DNA of 31,341 nt from CAZXPG01 sp964643145 (lineage in GTDB: Bacteria; Pseudomonadota; Alphaproteobacteria; Rickettsiales; Arcanibacteraceae): contig CAZXPG010000016.1 of assembly GCA_964643145.1 (NCBI GenBank), positions 1 through 31,341 of the forward strand, written 5' to 3'. The translations under genes were made by a program, and so were the position numbers. How positions within the stretch are numbered: the first letter of the stretch is position 1; each line of letters begins with the position of its first letter. This document shows positions 1-7,175 of the stretch, in pieces. The notes below the pieces were generated by a model. The model saw nothing but the letters and a program-made list of their open reading frames with translations. It ran no database searches and had not been told where the DNA came from.

Positions 1-202
1 GAGTCAGCCTTTACAATCCTATCCCTCTAATTTTATTGGACACTAGTGCCCCTCAGGGGGGAGGGAGTGCGCCTGTCAACTGTTATAGTAGCGGAGTAGT
101 AGCATCTATGATCCAACAAAGTAAAGGGAATTTAAAAGCCTTGAGCTTGGGGATGATTCATACTATGGTGACAGGCACAATCCACGTAACTTTATGTTGT
201 TT
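1..202. other. Left edge, no gene recognised
   Basis: I see no convincing gene here. A 71-codon open frame (36-251) runs into nadE in another frame, has no ribosome site and no family resemblance, so I do not call it. The stretch presumably holds the nadE leader or promoter, but no well-spaced -35/-10 pair stands out: TTGAGC at 141 and TACTAT at 161 are only 14 bases apart. Confidence 0.5.
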
Positions 203-1858
203 ATGTCCACATCTCTCACTATCGCACTTGCGCAATGTAATTTCACCGTAGGCGACTTTGCCGGTAATATGCAGAAAATTCAGGATAGTTTTAACCAGGC
301 TGTAAGACAAAAGGTTGATCTTGTCCTGTTTTCTGAATTGTGCATCACCGGTTATCCGCCGGAAGACTTGCTGCTCAGGCCGTCGTTCCAGCGTGAAGCA
401 ATGCGGGCACTGGAAGAACTGGCGAAACTCACCATAGGTAATCACACCGCCATGCTAGTGGGGGGCGTGTTCCTGGAGGGGGAAAAATGTTATAATGCCG
501 CCTATGTGCTGGGGAATGGCCATGTGCTAGCCAAAAGCTTGAAAACCCTGTTGCCCAATTATAGCGTGTTTGATGAGCAGCGTGTGTTTTCATCCTCACC
601 CCAGTCAATACCCGTTGCTTTTAAAGGGGTGAAGTTGGGCGTAATGATATGTGAAGACTTATGGCAGGGGGAAGTCACGCGCAGCTTGGTTGCACAGGGG
701 GCAGAGCTGCTGATTGCCATTAACGCTTCACCTTATGATAAAGAAAAACACAAGCACCGGCTGCGGTTGGCTTGTGGCCATGCGGAAAGTTTCGCGCTAC
801 CTTTTATCTATGTGAACCAGGTTGGCGGGCAGGATGAGCTGGTGTTTGATGGTGCTGGCTTTGTGGCAGCAGCCGATGGAACGGTTGCAGCGCAATTGCC
901 ATTCTGGCAAGAGGCGTTGCAGCTTACACATTGGCAGAAAACAGAAACAGGCTGGCAGATGCAGCCACAGCCGCTTGCACCAACCCCGTCCTTTTACGAG
1001 AGCTACTACCAGGCGTTGATCATGGGCTTGCGCGATTATGTGGAGAAGAACCACTTCCCTGGCGTGTTGGTTGGGCTTTCTGGTGGGATAGATTCGGCAT
1101 TAACGGCAGCGGTGGCCGTAGACGCGCTGGGGAAAGAGCGGGTGCACACGGTGATGATGCCTTCCCGCTATACTTCAGAAGAGAGTATAAAGGATGCGAC
1201 TGAATGCGCGGCACTGCTTGGCTGTAGGCTTGATACGATCCCTATAGAACCGATGTTTGAACAGTTTGTTGCCCATCTGCACCCGCTCTTTGACAATAAG
1301 CCGGAAGATAGTACGGAAGAGAACCTGCAATCGCGCATCCGTGGCGCACTGCTGATGGCACTCAGCAACAAACATGGTAAAATGGTGCTTTCTACCGGCA
1401 ATAAATCAGAAATGGCCGTGGGCTATGCCACACTCTATGGCGATATGTGTGGCGGCTATAATGTATTGAAAGATTTATATAAAACAGAAGTATTTGCCTT
1501 GGCGCGCTGGCGTAACCGCAATAAGCCCCTACAGGCCAAAGGGCCGGAAGGGTTGGTGATTCCTGATACTATCATTGCCAAACCTCCAAGCGCCGAATTG
1601 CGGCATAACCAGACCGATCAGGATAGCCTTCCCCCCTATGATCTGCTGGATGATATTTTATTCAAACTTATCGAACAGCAGCTTTCTGCCGAATCCATTA
1701 TTGCGGTAGGTTATGATAAAGACACGGTAATGAAAGTCTCCCGCCTGCTCTACGGGGCGGAATATAAGCGCAGACAAGCACCGATTGGCGTGAAGGTTAC
1801 CACCATGAGCTTTGGCCGTGACCGGCGTTACCCGGTGACGAGTGGCTTCAGGCGGTAG
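203..1858 (+). CDS. nadE: Glutamine-dependent NAD+ synthetase
   Basis: Makes NAD+ from deamido-NAD+ with ATP, using ammonia released from glutamine: the last cytosolic step of NAD synthesis. The N-terminal half is a nitrilase-type glutaminase. Its triad is visible as Glu in FSELCITGYPPEDLL (about residue 45), Lys in AKSLKTLLPNY (about 114) and Cys in GVMICEDLW (about 150). The C-terminal half is the synthetase, with the ATP-pyrophosphatase P-loop GLSGGIDSALT at about 291-301 and STGNKSEMAVGYATLYGD further on. At about 551 residues it is full length for the two-domain form. I prefer the ATG at 203 (MSTSLTIALAQ...), which matches where the family begins. An in-frame ATG at 194 adds only three residues, and neither has a clear ribosome site. 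It stands alone ahead of a toxin-antitoxin pair. Identification is firm; the exact start is less so. Confidence 0.96.
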   Translation: MSTSLTIALAQCNFTVGDFAGNMQKIQDSFNQAVRQKVDLVLFSELCITGYPPEDLLLRPSFQREAMRALEELAKLTIGNHTAMLVGGVFLEGEKCYNAAYVLGNGHVLAKSLKTLLPNYSVFDEQRVFSSSPQSIPVAFKGVKLGVMICEDLWQGEVTRSLVAQGAELLIAINASPYDKEKHKHRLRLACGHAESFALPFIYVNQVGGQDELVFDGAGFVAAADGTVAAQLPFWQEALQLTHWQKTETGWQMQPQPLAPTPSFYESYYQALIMGLRDYVEKNHFPGVLVGLSGGIDSALTAAVAVDALGKERVHTVMMPSRYTSEESIKDATECAALLGCRLDTIPIEPMFEQFVAHLHPLFDNKPEDSTEENLQSRIRGALLMALSNKHGKMVLSTGNKSEMAVGYATLYGDMCGGYNVLKDLYKTEVFALARWRNRNKPLQAKGPEGLVIPDTIIAKPPSAELRHNQTDQDSLPPYDLLDDILFKLIEQQLSAESIIAVGYDKDTVMKVSRLLYGAEYKRRQAPIGVKVTTMSFGRDRRYPVTSGFRR

Positions 1859-1882
1859 ATACCGTTAAGGTGGGAAAATAAC

Positions 1883-1921
1883 ACTATCCCACTATCTTTC
1901 TTGGTAGATTGCTGCTATACT
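1883..1921 (+). promoter_or_regulatory. Possible promoter/operator of the toxin-antitoxin pair
   Basis: A -10-like TATACT (1916-1921) lies 25 bases before the antitoxin start. The hexamer 17 bases upstream (1893-1898) is a poor -35. The 6-mer ACTATC occurs twice, 8 bases apart (1883-1888 and 1891-1896), just upstream; such repeats often bind antitoxins. Suggestive only. Confidence 0.3.
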
Positions 1922-1946
1922 AGAAGCATAGAGTAGGAGGAGAATC

Positions 1947-2222
1947 ATGCTTACTACAGAAAAATATACGGTGAGGCCTGATACAAAAGGACGGATTTCA
2001 CTGGGGAAATTAGCACAAGGCGTCAGCAGCTTTCATGTGACGGTAGATAGCGACCACCGCATCATCCTTGAGCCCTATTCGGAGATTCCCAGTCGGGAAG
2101 CCTGGATTTTTGCGGATAAAGCTGCACTTGCAAAAGTGCAAAAAGGGTTGCAGGAATCAGCAGAAGGCCAGTTACATGATCTGGGAAGCTTTGCTTCCTT
2201 TGCTGAAGAAGGTGAGGAATAA
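1947..2222 (+). CDS. AbrB-like/RelB-like antitoxin
   Basis: Small protein of 91 residues, predicted to neutralise the toxin encoded right after it and to repress the pair. The N-terminal 45 residues (KYTVRPDTKGRISLGKLA, then a beta-rich stretch) resemble the AbrB/MazE swapped-hairpin DNA-binding fold. The C-terminal part (ALAKVQKGLQESAEG, then LHDLGSF and an acidic tail) looks like the toxin-wrapping helix of RelB/Phd-type antitoxins. The start is well set: AGGAGG at 1935-1940 lies 6 bases before the ATG. The stop codon overlaps the toxin ATG by one base, so the two are translationally coupled. The family call rests on motif resemblance and on the RelE-like neighbour. Confidence 0.75.
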   Translation: MLTTEKYTVRPDTKGRISLGKLAQGVSSFHVTVDSDHRIILEPYSEIPSREAWIFADKAALAKVQKGLQESAEGQLHDLGSFASFAEEGEE

Positions 2223-2518
2223 TGCCATTTTCCTTACGTTTCACTTCTGAAGCTAAGGCCAACCTTGAAACGTTACAACATAACCCCGCTTTGCAAAAAC
2301 AATGGAAGGCTGTCAGAAAGGCGCTCGGGTTTCTTGAGATGAATCCCAGGCATCCCGGCCTGAATACCCATAGCTATTCATCCCTCGCCGGAATAAATGG
2401 AGAAAAGGTATTTGAAGCCTATGCAGAAAATCATACACCCGGTGCTTACCGTATTTTCTGGCATTATGGCGTGGGAAAAGATACTATCACCATCATTGCA
2501 ATTGTACCACACCCTTAA
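2222..2518 (+). CDS. RelE/ParE-superfamily toxin
   Basis: A 98-residue protein of the RelE/ParE fold, typical in size. The opening FSLRFTSEAKANLETL is the usual first strand and helix. The end GAYRIFWHYGVGKDTITIIAIVPHP is the RIxW...DxIxIIxIxxH pattern of the final strands. RelE-type members cut mRNA on the ribosome and ParE-type members poison gyrase; the sequence does not decide between them. It is the second gene of a two-gene cassette, starting inside the antitoxin stop codon. A diverged copy of the dispersed palindrome follows its stop codon immediately. Confidence 0.82.
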   Translation: MPFSLRFTSEAKANLETLQHNPALQKQWKAVRKALGFLEMNPRHPGLNTHSYSSLAGINGEKVFEAYAENHTPGAYRIFWHYGVGKDTITIIAIVPHP

Positions 2519-2519
2519 T

Positions 2520-2563
2520 CAACCTCAGTTTTGGATAAGCGCGGCTTATCCATGCTGAGGTTA
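2520..2563. repeat. Dispersed palindrome, copy 1 (diverged form B)
   Basis: The left arm is the family 20-mer starting AACCTCAGTTTTGG (2521-2540). The loop is GCG, and the right arm GCTTATCC-ATG-CTGAGGTT (2544-2562) has ATG where the perfect copies have AAAA. First base is C instead of T. The bases just outside are AT on the left (2518-2519) and AT on the right (2564-2565), a 2-bp direct repeat. It lies between the toxin gene and gltX. There is no T-tract, so it is not a standard terminator. Confidence 0.9.
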
Positions 2564-2579
2564 ATCATAACGAGTTACT

Positions 2580-3914
2580 ATGACACTTACCCGTTTTGCC
2601 CCAAGCCCCACTGGCCTTCTCCATGTTGGCAATGTCCGTACCGCTCTGGTGAACTGGCTATTTACTAAATCACAAGGCGGGCAGTTTATGCTGCGTATGG
2701 ATGATACCGACCTGGTACGCTCCACCCCCGAATATGCCGAAGCCATCAAGCAGGATCTTACCTGGCTTGGCCTGAAGTGGGATGTATTTGCCAAACAGTC
2801 AGATAGGTTAGCGCGTTATGAAGAGGTGAAGGAAACGCTGCTGCGTGACGGCAGGCTTTACCCTTGCTATGAAACGCAGGAAGAGCTGGATATTAAACGG
2901 AAAATGCAGATGTCACGCGGGCAGCCGCCCATTTATGACCGTGCCGCGCTTGCCTTAACGGCTGAACAACAGGCACGCTACGAGGCAGAAGGCAAACGCC
3001 CGCATTACCGTTTCCGGCTGGAGCATGCCCCGATTGTATGGGAGGATATGATCCGTGGCCATACCCGTTTTGAAGGCAGGCATTTAAGCGACCCGATCCT
3101 GATACGGGAAGATGGCAGCATGACCTATATCCTGTCTTCTGTGGTGGATGATATGGATTTTGCCATTACCCATATTATCCGTGGGGAAGACCATGTCAGC
3201 AATACCGCCATTCAGGTGCAGATATTTGAGGCACTCGGTGCTGTTCCGCCACAATGTGCCCATCTGGCCTTGATTAAAACCAAAGATGCCGAGATTTCCA
3301 AACGTACTGGCGGGTTTGATATACGGCAGTTGCGCGAATCATCCATTGAGCCGATGGCGATTAACAGCTTGCTGGCAAAAATCGGGACGAACCAGGCGCC
3401 GGAAGTCCGTAACACCCTGGAGGAGTTAGCGGCAGAGTTTGATCTTGGCCATTTTGGCCGTGCCCCGGCTAATTATGATGAGGCGGAACTCGAGCGAATC
3501 AACCATAAATATCTGGCGCAGCTTTCTTTTGAGGAAGTAAAGCCCCAGCTTGACGCCTTGAGGCTGAGCGCAGTAGATGCATCCTTCTGGCTGGCGGTGC
3601 GTCCCAATATCAACCGGTTACAGGAAGTGGTAGAATGGTGGGGTATTTGCCGCAATCCGCTTGCCCCACTGGCGGAAGAGCGGGAATTTCTGGAGCGTGC
3701 TGCCCATTTGCTGCCAGAAGGCGCGTGGGATGATGCTACCTGGGGGCAGTGGACGGCCAGTATCCGCGATGTCACCGGTAGGAAAGGCAAAGCGTTGTTC
3801 ATGCCGCTCCGTCGTGCGCTTACGGGCAAAGAACATGGGCCGGAACTGAAAACCCTGCTGCCGCTGATTGGACGGTGCATAGTGGAAAAACGGTTGCAGG
3901 GGCAAAAGGCGTAA
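2580..3914 (+). CDS. gltX: Glutamyl-tRNA synthetase (short GltX2-type)
   Basis: Charges tRNA with glutamate in the cytosol. The class I signature 1 is RFAPSPTGLLHVGNVRTAL, with HVGN at 15-18 as the HIGH motif. The KMSKS equivalent is AEISKRTGG, with ISKR at 239-242. At 444 residues it is the short form found as a second GluRS in many alphaproteobacteria. Phrases such as CYETQEELDIKRK, PPIYDRAAL and THIIRGEDHVSNTAIQ match the Rickettsia GltX2 type as I remember it. Bacteria with two GluRS often use one to mischarge tRNA-Gln for the GatCAB amidotransferase, but which paralogue this is functionally cannot be told from one gene. The ATG at 2580 opens directly on the family start. The next gene follows after 6 bases. 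Confidence 0.95.
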   Translation: MTLTRFAPSPTGLLHVGNVRTALVNWLFTKSQGGQFMLRMDDTDLVRSTPEYAEAIKQDLTWLGLKWDVFAKQSDRLARYEEVKETLLRDGRLYPCYETQEELDIKRKMQMSRGQPPIYDRAALALTAEQQARYEAEGKRPHYRFRLEHAPIVWEDMIRGHTRFEGRHLSDPILIREDGSMTYILSSVVDDMDFAITHIIRGEDHVSNTAIQVQIFEALGAVPPQCAHLALIKTKDAEISKRTGGFDIRQLRESSIEPMAINSLLAKIGTNQAPEVRNTLEELAAEFDLGHFGRAPANYDEAELERINHKYLAQLSFEEVKPQLDALRLSAVDASFWLAVRPNINRLQEVVEWWGICRNPLAPLAEEREFLERAAHLLPEGAWDDATWGQWTASIRDVTGRKGKALFMPLRRALTGKEHGPELKTLLPLIGRCIVEKRLQGQKA

Positions 3915-3920
3915 CTGCAT

Positions 3921-4781
3921 ATGCTTCCCGTTACCGTGGTAATCGTGACCTATAACAGCGCTGCCGTGATAGCTGATTGTTTGGCGTCGGTCGTGGGTGA
4001 GGTTGCCCAGGTGATTGTGGTGGATAATAATAGTAGCGATACTACGGGGGAAATCATTCAAACCGCCTTCCCCCAGGTGGAATACCGCAAGCAGTCTAGT
4101 AATATCGGCTTTGGTTGTGCTAATAACCTGGCTCTTGCGGAGGTGGATACCCCTTATGCCCTGCTGTTAAACCCTGATGCCGTGATGCAGCCAGGTGCGC
4201 TTATCGCATTGCTTGAGGCGGCAGCACGTTACCCGGAAGCAGCTATTCTTGCGCCACGCCTCTATGATGCGGCAGGACAGTTGCAGCACAGCTATAAGGC
4301 TGATATTTTCACCCGTGACCTGCCTGGTCGCGCCCCTGCTCCACCGCTGGCTGAAGGGGATGTCTGTGCTGATTTTCTGTCTGGTGCGGTGATGGTGTTA
4401 CATATGCAGCATATGCGCCAGGTAGGTTTTTTTGATCCGGCCATTTTTCTCTATTATGAAGATGATGATATATGCCTGCGCGTGCGCCAGCATGGTTATG
4501 GGCTGGTATGGGTATCAGGCGCAGCGGCGGTGCATTTATGCGGCCAGTCTTCGCCTGCCACCGCAGCAAGCCTGCGTTTTAAAAATGCCCATATTACCTG
4601 GTCACGCCTGTATCTGGAGCAAAAATATCATGGCAGGAAGCGCGCAATATGGCTTGCCCTGCGGTTAGTGGTGCGTTATGGGGTGAAAAGCCTCTGCTAT
4701 CTGCTGCTTTGCAATAGGGCAAAAACCTTGCGTTCCTATGCCAGAATGCGAGCAGCAATACGGTTTCCAGCACTGCCCTGA
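3921..4781 (+). CDS. GT2-family glycosyltransferase (rhamnosyltransferase-like)
   Basis: Inverting GT-A glycosyltransferase of 286 residues, expected to add a sugar to a cell-envelope glycan using a nucleotide-sugar. Visible: the opening strand VTVVIVTYNS (4-13), the nucleotide-binding VVDNNSSD (33-40), LLLNPDAVM (81-89) where NPDA replaces the classic DXD, and the acceptor/base motif YYEDDDICLR (178-187). Its layout resembles WbbL/rhamnosyltransferase-type GT2 enzymes; donor and acceptor are not determinable. A basic, hydrophobic tail from about 230 may lie against the membrane. It starts 6 bases after gltX, so is probably co-transcribed. It ends 10 bases from the end of metX, which runs the opposite way. 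No other polysaccharide genes are near. Confidence 0.88.
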   Translation: MLPVTVVIVTYNSAAVIADCLASVVGEVAQVIVVDNNSSDTTGEIIQTAFPQVEYRKQSSNIGFGCANNLALAEVDTPYALLLNPDAVMQPGALIALLEAAARYPEAAILAPRLYDAAGQLQHSYKADIFTRDLPGRAPAPPLAEGDVCADFLSGAVMVLHMQHMRQVGFFDPAIFLYYEDDDICLRVRQHGYGLVWVSGAAAVHLCGQSSPATAASLRFKNAHITWSRLYLEQKYHGRKRAIWLALRLVVRYGVKSLCYLLLCNRAKTLRSYARMRAAIRFPALP

Positions 4782-4791
4782 CCTGCCAGCA

Positions 4792-5958
4792 TTATATTCC
4801 CCTGCGTCGTGCTGTGCCTTTCAAAAATCCATCCATCGTGGCGGTGAATTCTGGCTCATCAAGCAAGAAGGCATCATGGCCCTTATCGGTTTCCACCTCG
4901 ACAAAACTCACATTGGCCCCAGCAGCATTCAGCGCATGGACAATCAGGCGGGATTCGCTGGTGGGGAACAACCAATCACTGGAAAACGACACCAGGCAGA
5001 ACAGGGTTTTTGCGCCCATAAATGCATCGGCAAGCCGGTTGTTATATTTAGCCGCCAGGTCAAAATAATCCATCGCACGGGTAATATAGAGATAGGAATT
5101 AGCATCAAACCTGTCAACAAAGCTCATCCCTTGATAGCGCAGATAGCTTTCAATCTGGAAATCGGCCTCGAAGCCATAGGTGATATTCTCCCTGTCTTGC
5201 AGTGAGCGTCCGAATTTGCGGTGCAGGGAAGAATCCGACACATAGGTGACATGTGCCGTCATTCGCGCCACTGCCAGCCCTTTGCTGGGGTAACGCCGCT
5301 CGTTCAGATAATTACCGTTGCACCATTCTGGGTCAGAGGTAATGGCCTGCCTGCCAATTTCATGAAAGGCGATATTCTGGGCACTATGGCGGGCGGCAGT
5401 GGCAATCATCATGGCGGAAAACACCCGTTCTGGATATTCCGATACCCATTCCAATACCTGCATCCCGCCCATCGAGGTGCCTACCAGGGCAAAAATAGTA
5501 TCAATGCCCAAATGATCAAGCAGCAGGTTTTGTGCTTTCACCATATCGCCAATAGTAATGACAGGCAGGTCAAGGTTATAATAGCTGCCAGTCGTTGGGT
5601 TTATCTCCTTAGGGCCAAGCGACCCCATACAACCACCCAGTACATTGGCGCAGATAATAAAGAAACGGTCGGTGTCTAGCACCTTGCCAGGGCCAACCAT
5701 CGTATCCCACCAGCCAGGGCGGTTGGTTACAGGGTGGATGCCAGCCAGATATTGATCGCCCGTTAGGCCATGACACACCACAATGACATTGGATTTATCG
5801 GCGTTCAGCGTGCCATAGGTTTGATAGGCTAGGGGGAACGATGAAAGCGTCGCACCTGATTCCAACTGGAGTGGCGTATCGTCTGCCAGTGTAACAATCT
5901 GCCCGATTTCTGCCTCCTTGAATGAGGCACCAAAGGTAGAGATAATATTTTTGCCCAT
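4792..5958 (-). CDS. metX: Homoserine O-acyltransferase (MetX)
   Basis: Alpha/beta-hydrolase enzyme that activates homoserine, normally with acetyl-CoA, as the first committed step of methionine synthesis. The nucleophile is Ser162 in the elbow VGTSMGGMQ (159-167). The acid is Asp328 in FSSDWLFP, and the base is His361 in DKGHDAF. The oxyanion-side signature CHGLTGDQY (62-70) and the LGGCMGSLGP loop (108-117) are also present. At 388 residues it is normal. Some MetX enzymes prefer succinyl-CoA, and I did not determine which applies. The ATG is supported by AGGA about 6 bases upstream. The promoter should lie in 5959-6010, next to or inside the left arm of a long inverted repeat. I see no SAM-I or SAM-II riboswitch in the leader. 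Confidence 0.95.
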   Translation of the reverse strand: MGKNIISTFGASFKEAEIGQIVTLADDTPLQLESGATLSSFPLAYQTYGTLNADKSNVIVVCHGLTGDQYLAGIHPVTNRPGWWDTMVGPGKVLDTDRFFIICANVLGGCMGSLGPKEINPTTGSYYNLDLPVITIGDMVKAQNLLLDHLGIDTIFALVGTSMGGMQVLEWVSEYPERVFSAMMIATAARHSAQNIAFHEIGRQAITSDPEWCNGNYLNERRYPSKGLAVARMTAHVTYVSDSSLHRKFGRSLQDRENITYGFEADFQIESYLRYQGMSFVDRFDANSYLYITRAMDYFDLAAKYNNRLADAFMGAKTLFCLVSFSSDWLFPTSESRLIVHALNAAGANVSFVEVETDKGHDAFLLDEPEFTATMDGFLKGTARRRGI

Positions 5959-5995
5959 AATGTCCTGAAGCGTGCTGTAAGAGGGATTTTAGGAA

Positions 5996-6094
5996 AGTGT
6001 TGAGCACACGGTGTAAGCACTATGAATTCCCTCCCCCCGGAAAGGGGGAGGGGGATATGGCACTCGACACAGTGTGCTCAACACTCTCTTTTTT
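5996..6094. repeat. Nested inverted repeats with a T-run
   Basis: The outer arms 5996-6009 and 6072-6085 are perfect 14-bp inverted repeats (AGTGTTGAGCACAC and its complement). They extend by four more pairs after one mismatch. Inside lies a second perfect 9-bp hairpin, CCCTCCCCC (6029-6037) with GGGGGAGGG (6044-6052). A run of six T (6089-6094) follows on the plus strand. This looks like a strong plus-strand terminator, or a palindromic element, in the divergent gap between metX and the chorismate mutase gene. It sits upstream of that gene's likely promoter. Confidence 0.75.
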
Positions 6095-6096
6095 AT

Positions 6097-6126
6097 TTGT
6101 ATAAAGCTTACAAGGTTTGGTATAAT
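6097..6126 (+). promoter_or_regulatory. Extended -10 promoter for chorismate mutase
   Basis: A consensus TATAAT (6121-6126) is preceded by TGG, giving the extended -10 TGGTATAAT. An 18-base spacer separates it from a weak -35, TTGTAT (6097-6102). Transcription would start near 6133, about 60 bases before the GTG start codon. Confidence 0.6.
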
Positions 6127-6191
6127 ACGACGCCCATGTCAATAGTTTTAAAAAACTTCTGTTATTGATAACTTACGTTAAAGGAAACACC

Positions 6192-7040
6192 GTGCTTGCT
6201 GAATTACGTCAGAAAATTGATGCTATTGATGATGCTATTATCGCCCTGCTTGCCGAGCGTACACAGATTGTGGAAGAGGTGGGAAAGTTGAAATCCGCCC
6301 ATTCTATCAATTCCAGTTTCATCCGCCCTGGCAGGGAGGCAACCATGCTGCGTCGCCTGATGGAAAGAATCAGTCAGCCTTTTCCCAAAATGGCTGTTGC
6401 AGCACTATGGCGCATCATTATCGGTGCTTCGCTTAATATTGAGCAGAAACTTCAGGTGAGTGTGCATGTCCATGATGGTGATGTAACGCCTTATTGGTAT
6501 AGCCGTGAATATTTTGGTGCATTCACGTCGCTAATAACGCATCATACCTCGGCACAGGTAATGAGTGATCTGGCCCAAGATAAAGCTAATGTCGGGGTGT
6601 TGTTTCTTCCACAAGGCACAGAAACCGATAGTTGGTGGTGCAATATTAACCCAGAGCGGCATAAGCTGCATGTGTTTGCTCATATTCCTTTTGTGCAACA
6701 TCACTCCGAGTGGCACTTATCAGACAGTCCACGGTTGGTGGCACTGGCAAAGGTTGAACCAGAGGAAACGGGGGATGACCGAACGCTGGTGGTGTTAAAA
6801 GTGAGTGCAACACTAAGCCAGGCCAAGATTATGCAGCATTTGGCAACCGATGCCTTAGAGGCAGTGTGCCTTGCCAGTGCCAACCCGCATGATATTGCCT
6901 CAAGCAGAAAGTATTATCTGCTTGAGGTAAAAGGGTTCTTACTGAAAAAACAGGTGTTGCTGGAAGCGTGGATACGGAGTATTGATAAAACCGCGTCCGT
7001 GACATTGCTTGGCAGCTATGCCACGCCTGTGGTTGTTTAA
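6192..7040 (+). CDS. AroQ-type chorismate mutase with C-terminal extension
   Basis: Converts chorismate to prephenate, the branch toward phenylalanine and tyrosine. The first 85 residues are the all-helical AroQ domain: LRQKIDAIDDAIIALLAER, VGKLK, RPGREATMLRRL and ALWRIIIGASLNIEQ hold the usual Arg, Lys, Arg/Glu and Gln positions. About 195 residues follow that do not show the TRF signature of prephenate dehydratase. Their role is unknown to me, though related alphaproteobacterial chorismate mutases of similar length exist. I choose the GTG at 6192 (282 residues): AAGGA lies 6 bases before it, and it opens on LAELRQKIDAID. A TTG at 6165 would add nine residues without a good ribosome site. 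hisC follows 135 bases downstream, fitting aromatic or histidine aminotransfer. Confidence 0.85.
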   Translation: MLAELRQKIDAIDDAIIALLAERTQIVEEVGKLKSAHSINSSFIRPGREATMLRRLMERISQPFPKMAVAALWRIIIGASLNIEQKLQVSVHVHDGDVTPYWYSREYFGAFTSLITHHTSAQVMSDLAQDKANVGVLFLPQGTETDSWWCNINPERHKLHVFAHIPFVQHHSEWHLSDSPRLVALAKVEPEETGDDRTLVVLKVSATLSQAKIMQHLATDALEAVCLASANPHDIASSRKYYLLEVKGFLLKKQVLLEAWIRSIDKTASVTLLGSYATPVVV

Positions 7041-7041
7041 A

Positions 7042-7086
7042 TAACCTCAGTTTTGGATAAGCTTTGCTTATCCAAAACTGAGGTTA
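7042..7086. repeat. Dispersed palindrome, copy 2 (perfect, TTT loop)
   Basis: This is a perfect 45-bp palindrome with 21-bp arms (TAACCTCAG... with CTGAGGTTA) and a TTT loop. It starts one base after the chorismate mutase stop codon. It is flanked by AA on both sides (7040-7041 and 7087-7088), a 2-bp direct repeat that takes in the last base pair region of the stop codon. Arms are identical to copies 3, 4 and 6. Confidence 0.95.
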
Positions 7087-7092
7087 AATATG

Positions 7093-7154
7093 GGAGTCTG
7101 GGGTCTAGTATGGTTTGCGTTCGCTATGCTCACTATTACTAGACTCCAGACTCC
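7093..7154. repeat. 18-bp inverted repeat before hisC
   Basis: The arms GGAGTCTGGGGTCTAGTA (7093-7110) and 7137-7154 pair over 18 positions with a single G:T wobble, around a 26-base loop. No T-run follows on the plus strand; six A follow (7161-7166), just before the hisC ribosome site. The sequence is unrelated to the dispersed palindrome and I find no second copy here. It could be a leader structure of hisC or another repeat type. Confidence 0.75.
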
Positions 7155-7175
7155 TCCCTCAAAAAAGGTAACACT

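Noticed and set aside
36..251. A 71-codon open frame at the left edge
   Set aside because: It overlaps nadE in another frame, has no ribosome site and no recognisable family.
3618..4061. A 147-codon minus-strand frame across gltX and the glycosyltransferase
   Set aside because: It lies wholly antisense to two firmly identified genes and has the composition of a shadow frame.
5959..6087. A SAM riboswitch upstream of metX
   Set aside because: The minus-strand leader lacks the conserved cores of SAM-I and SAM-II types that I know; the pairing there is a simple nested inverted repeat.
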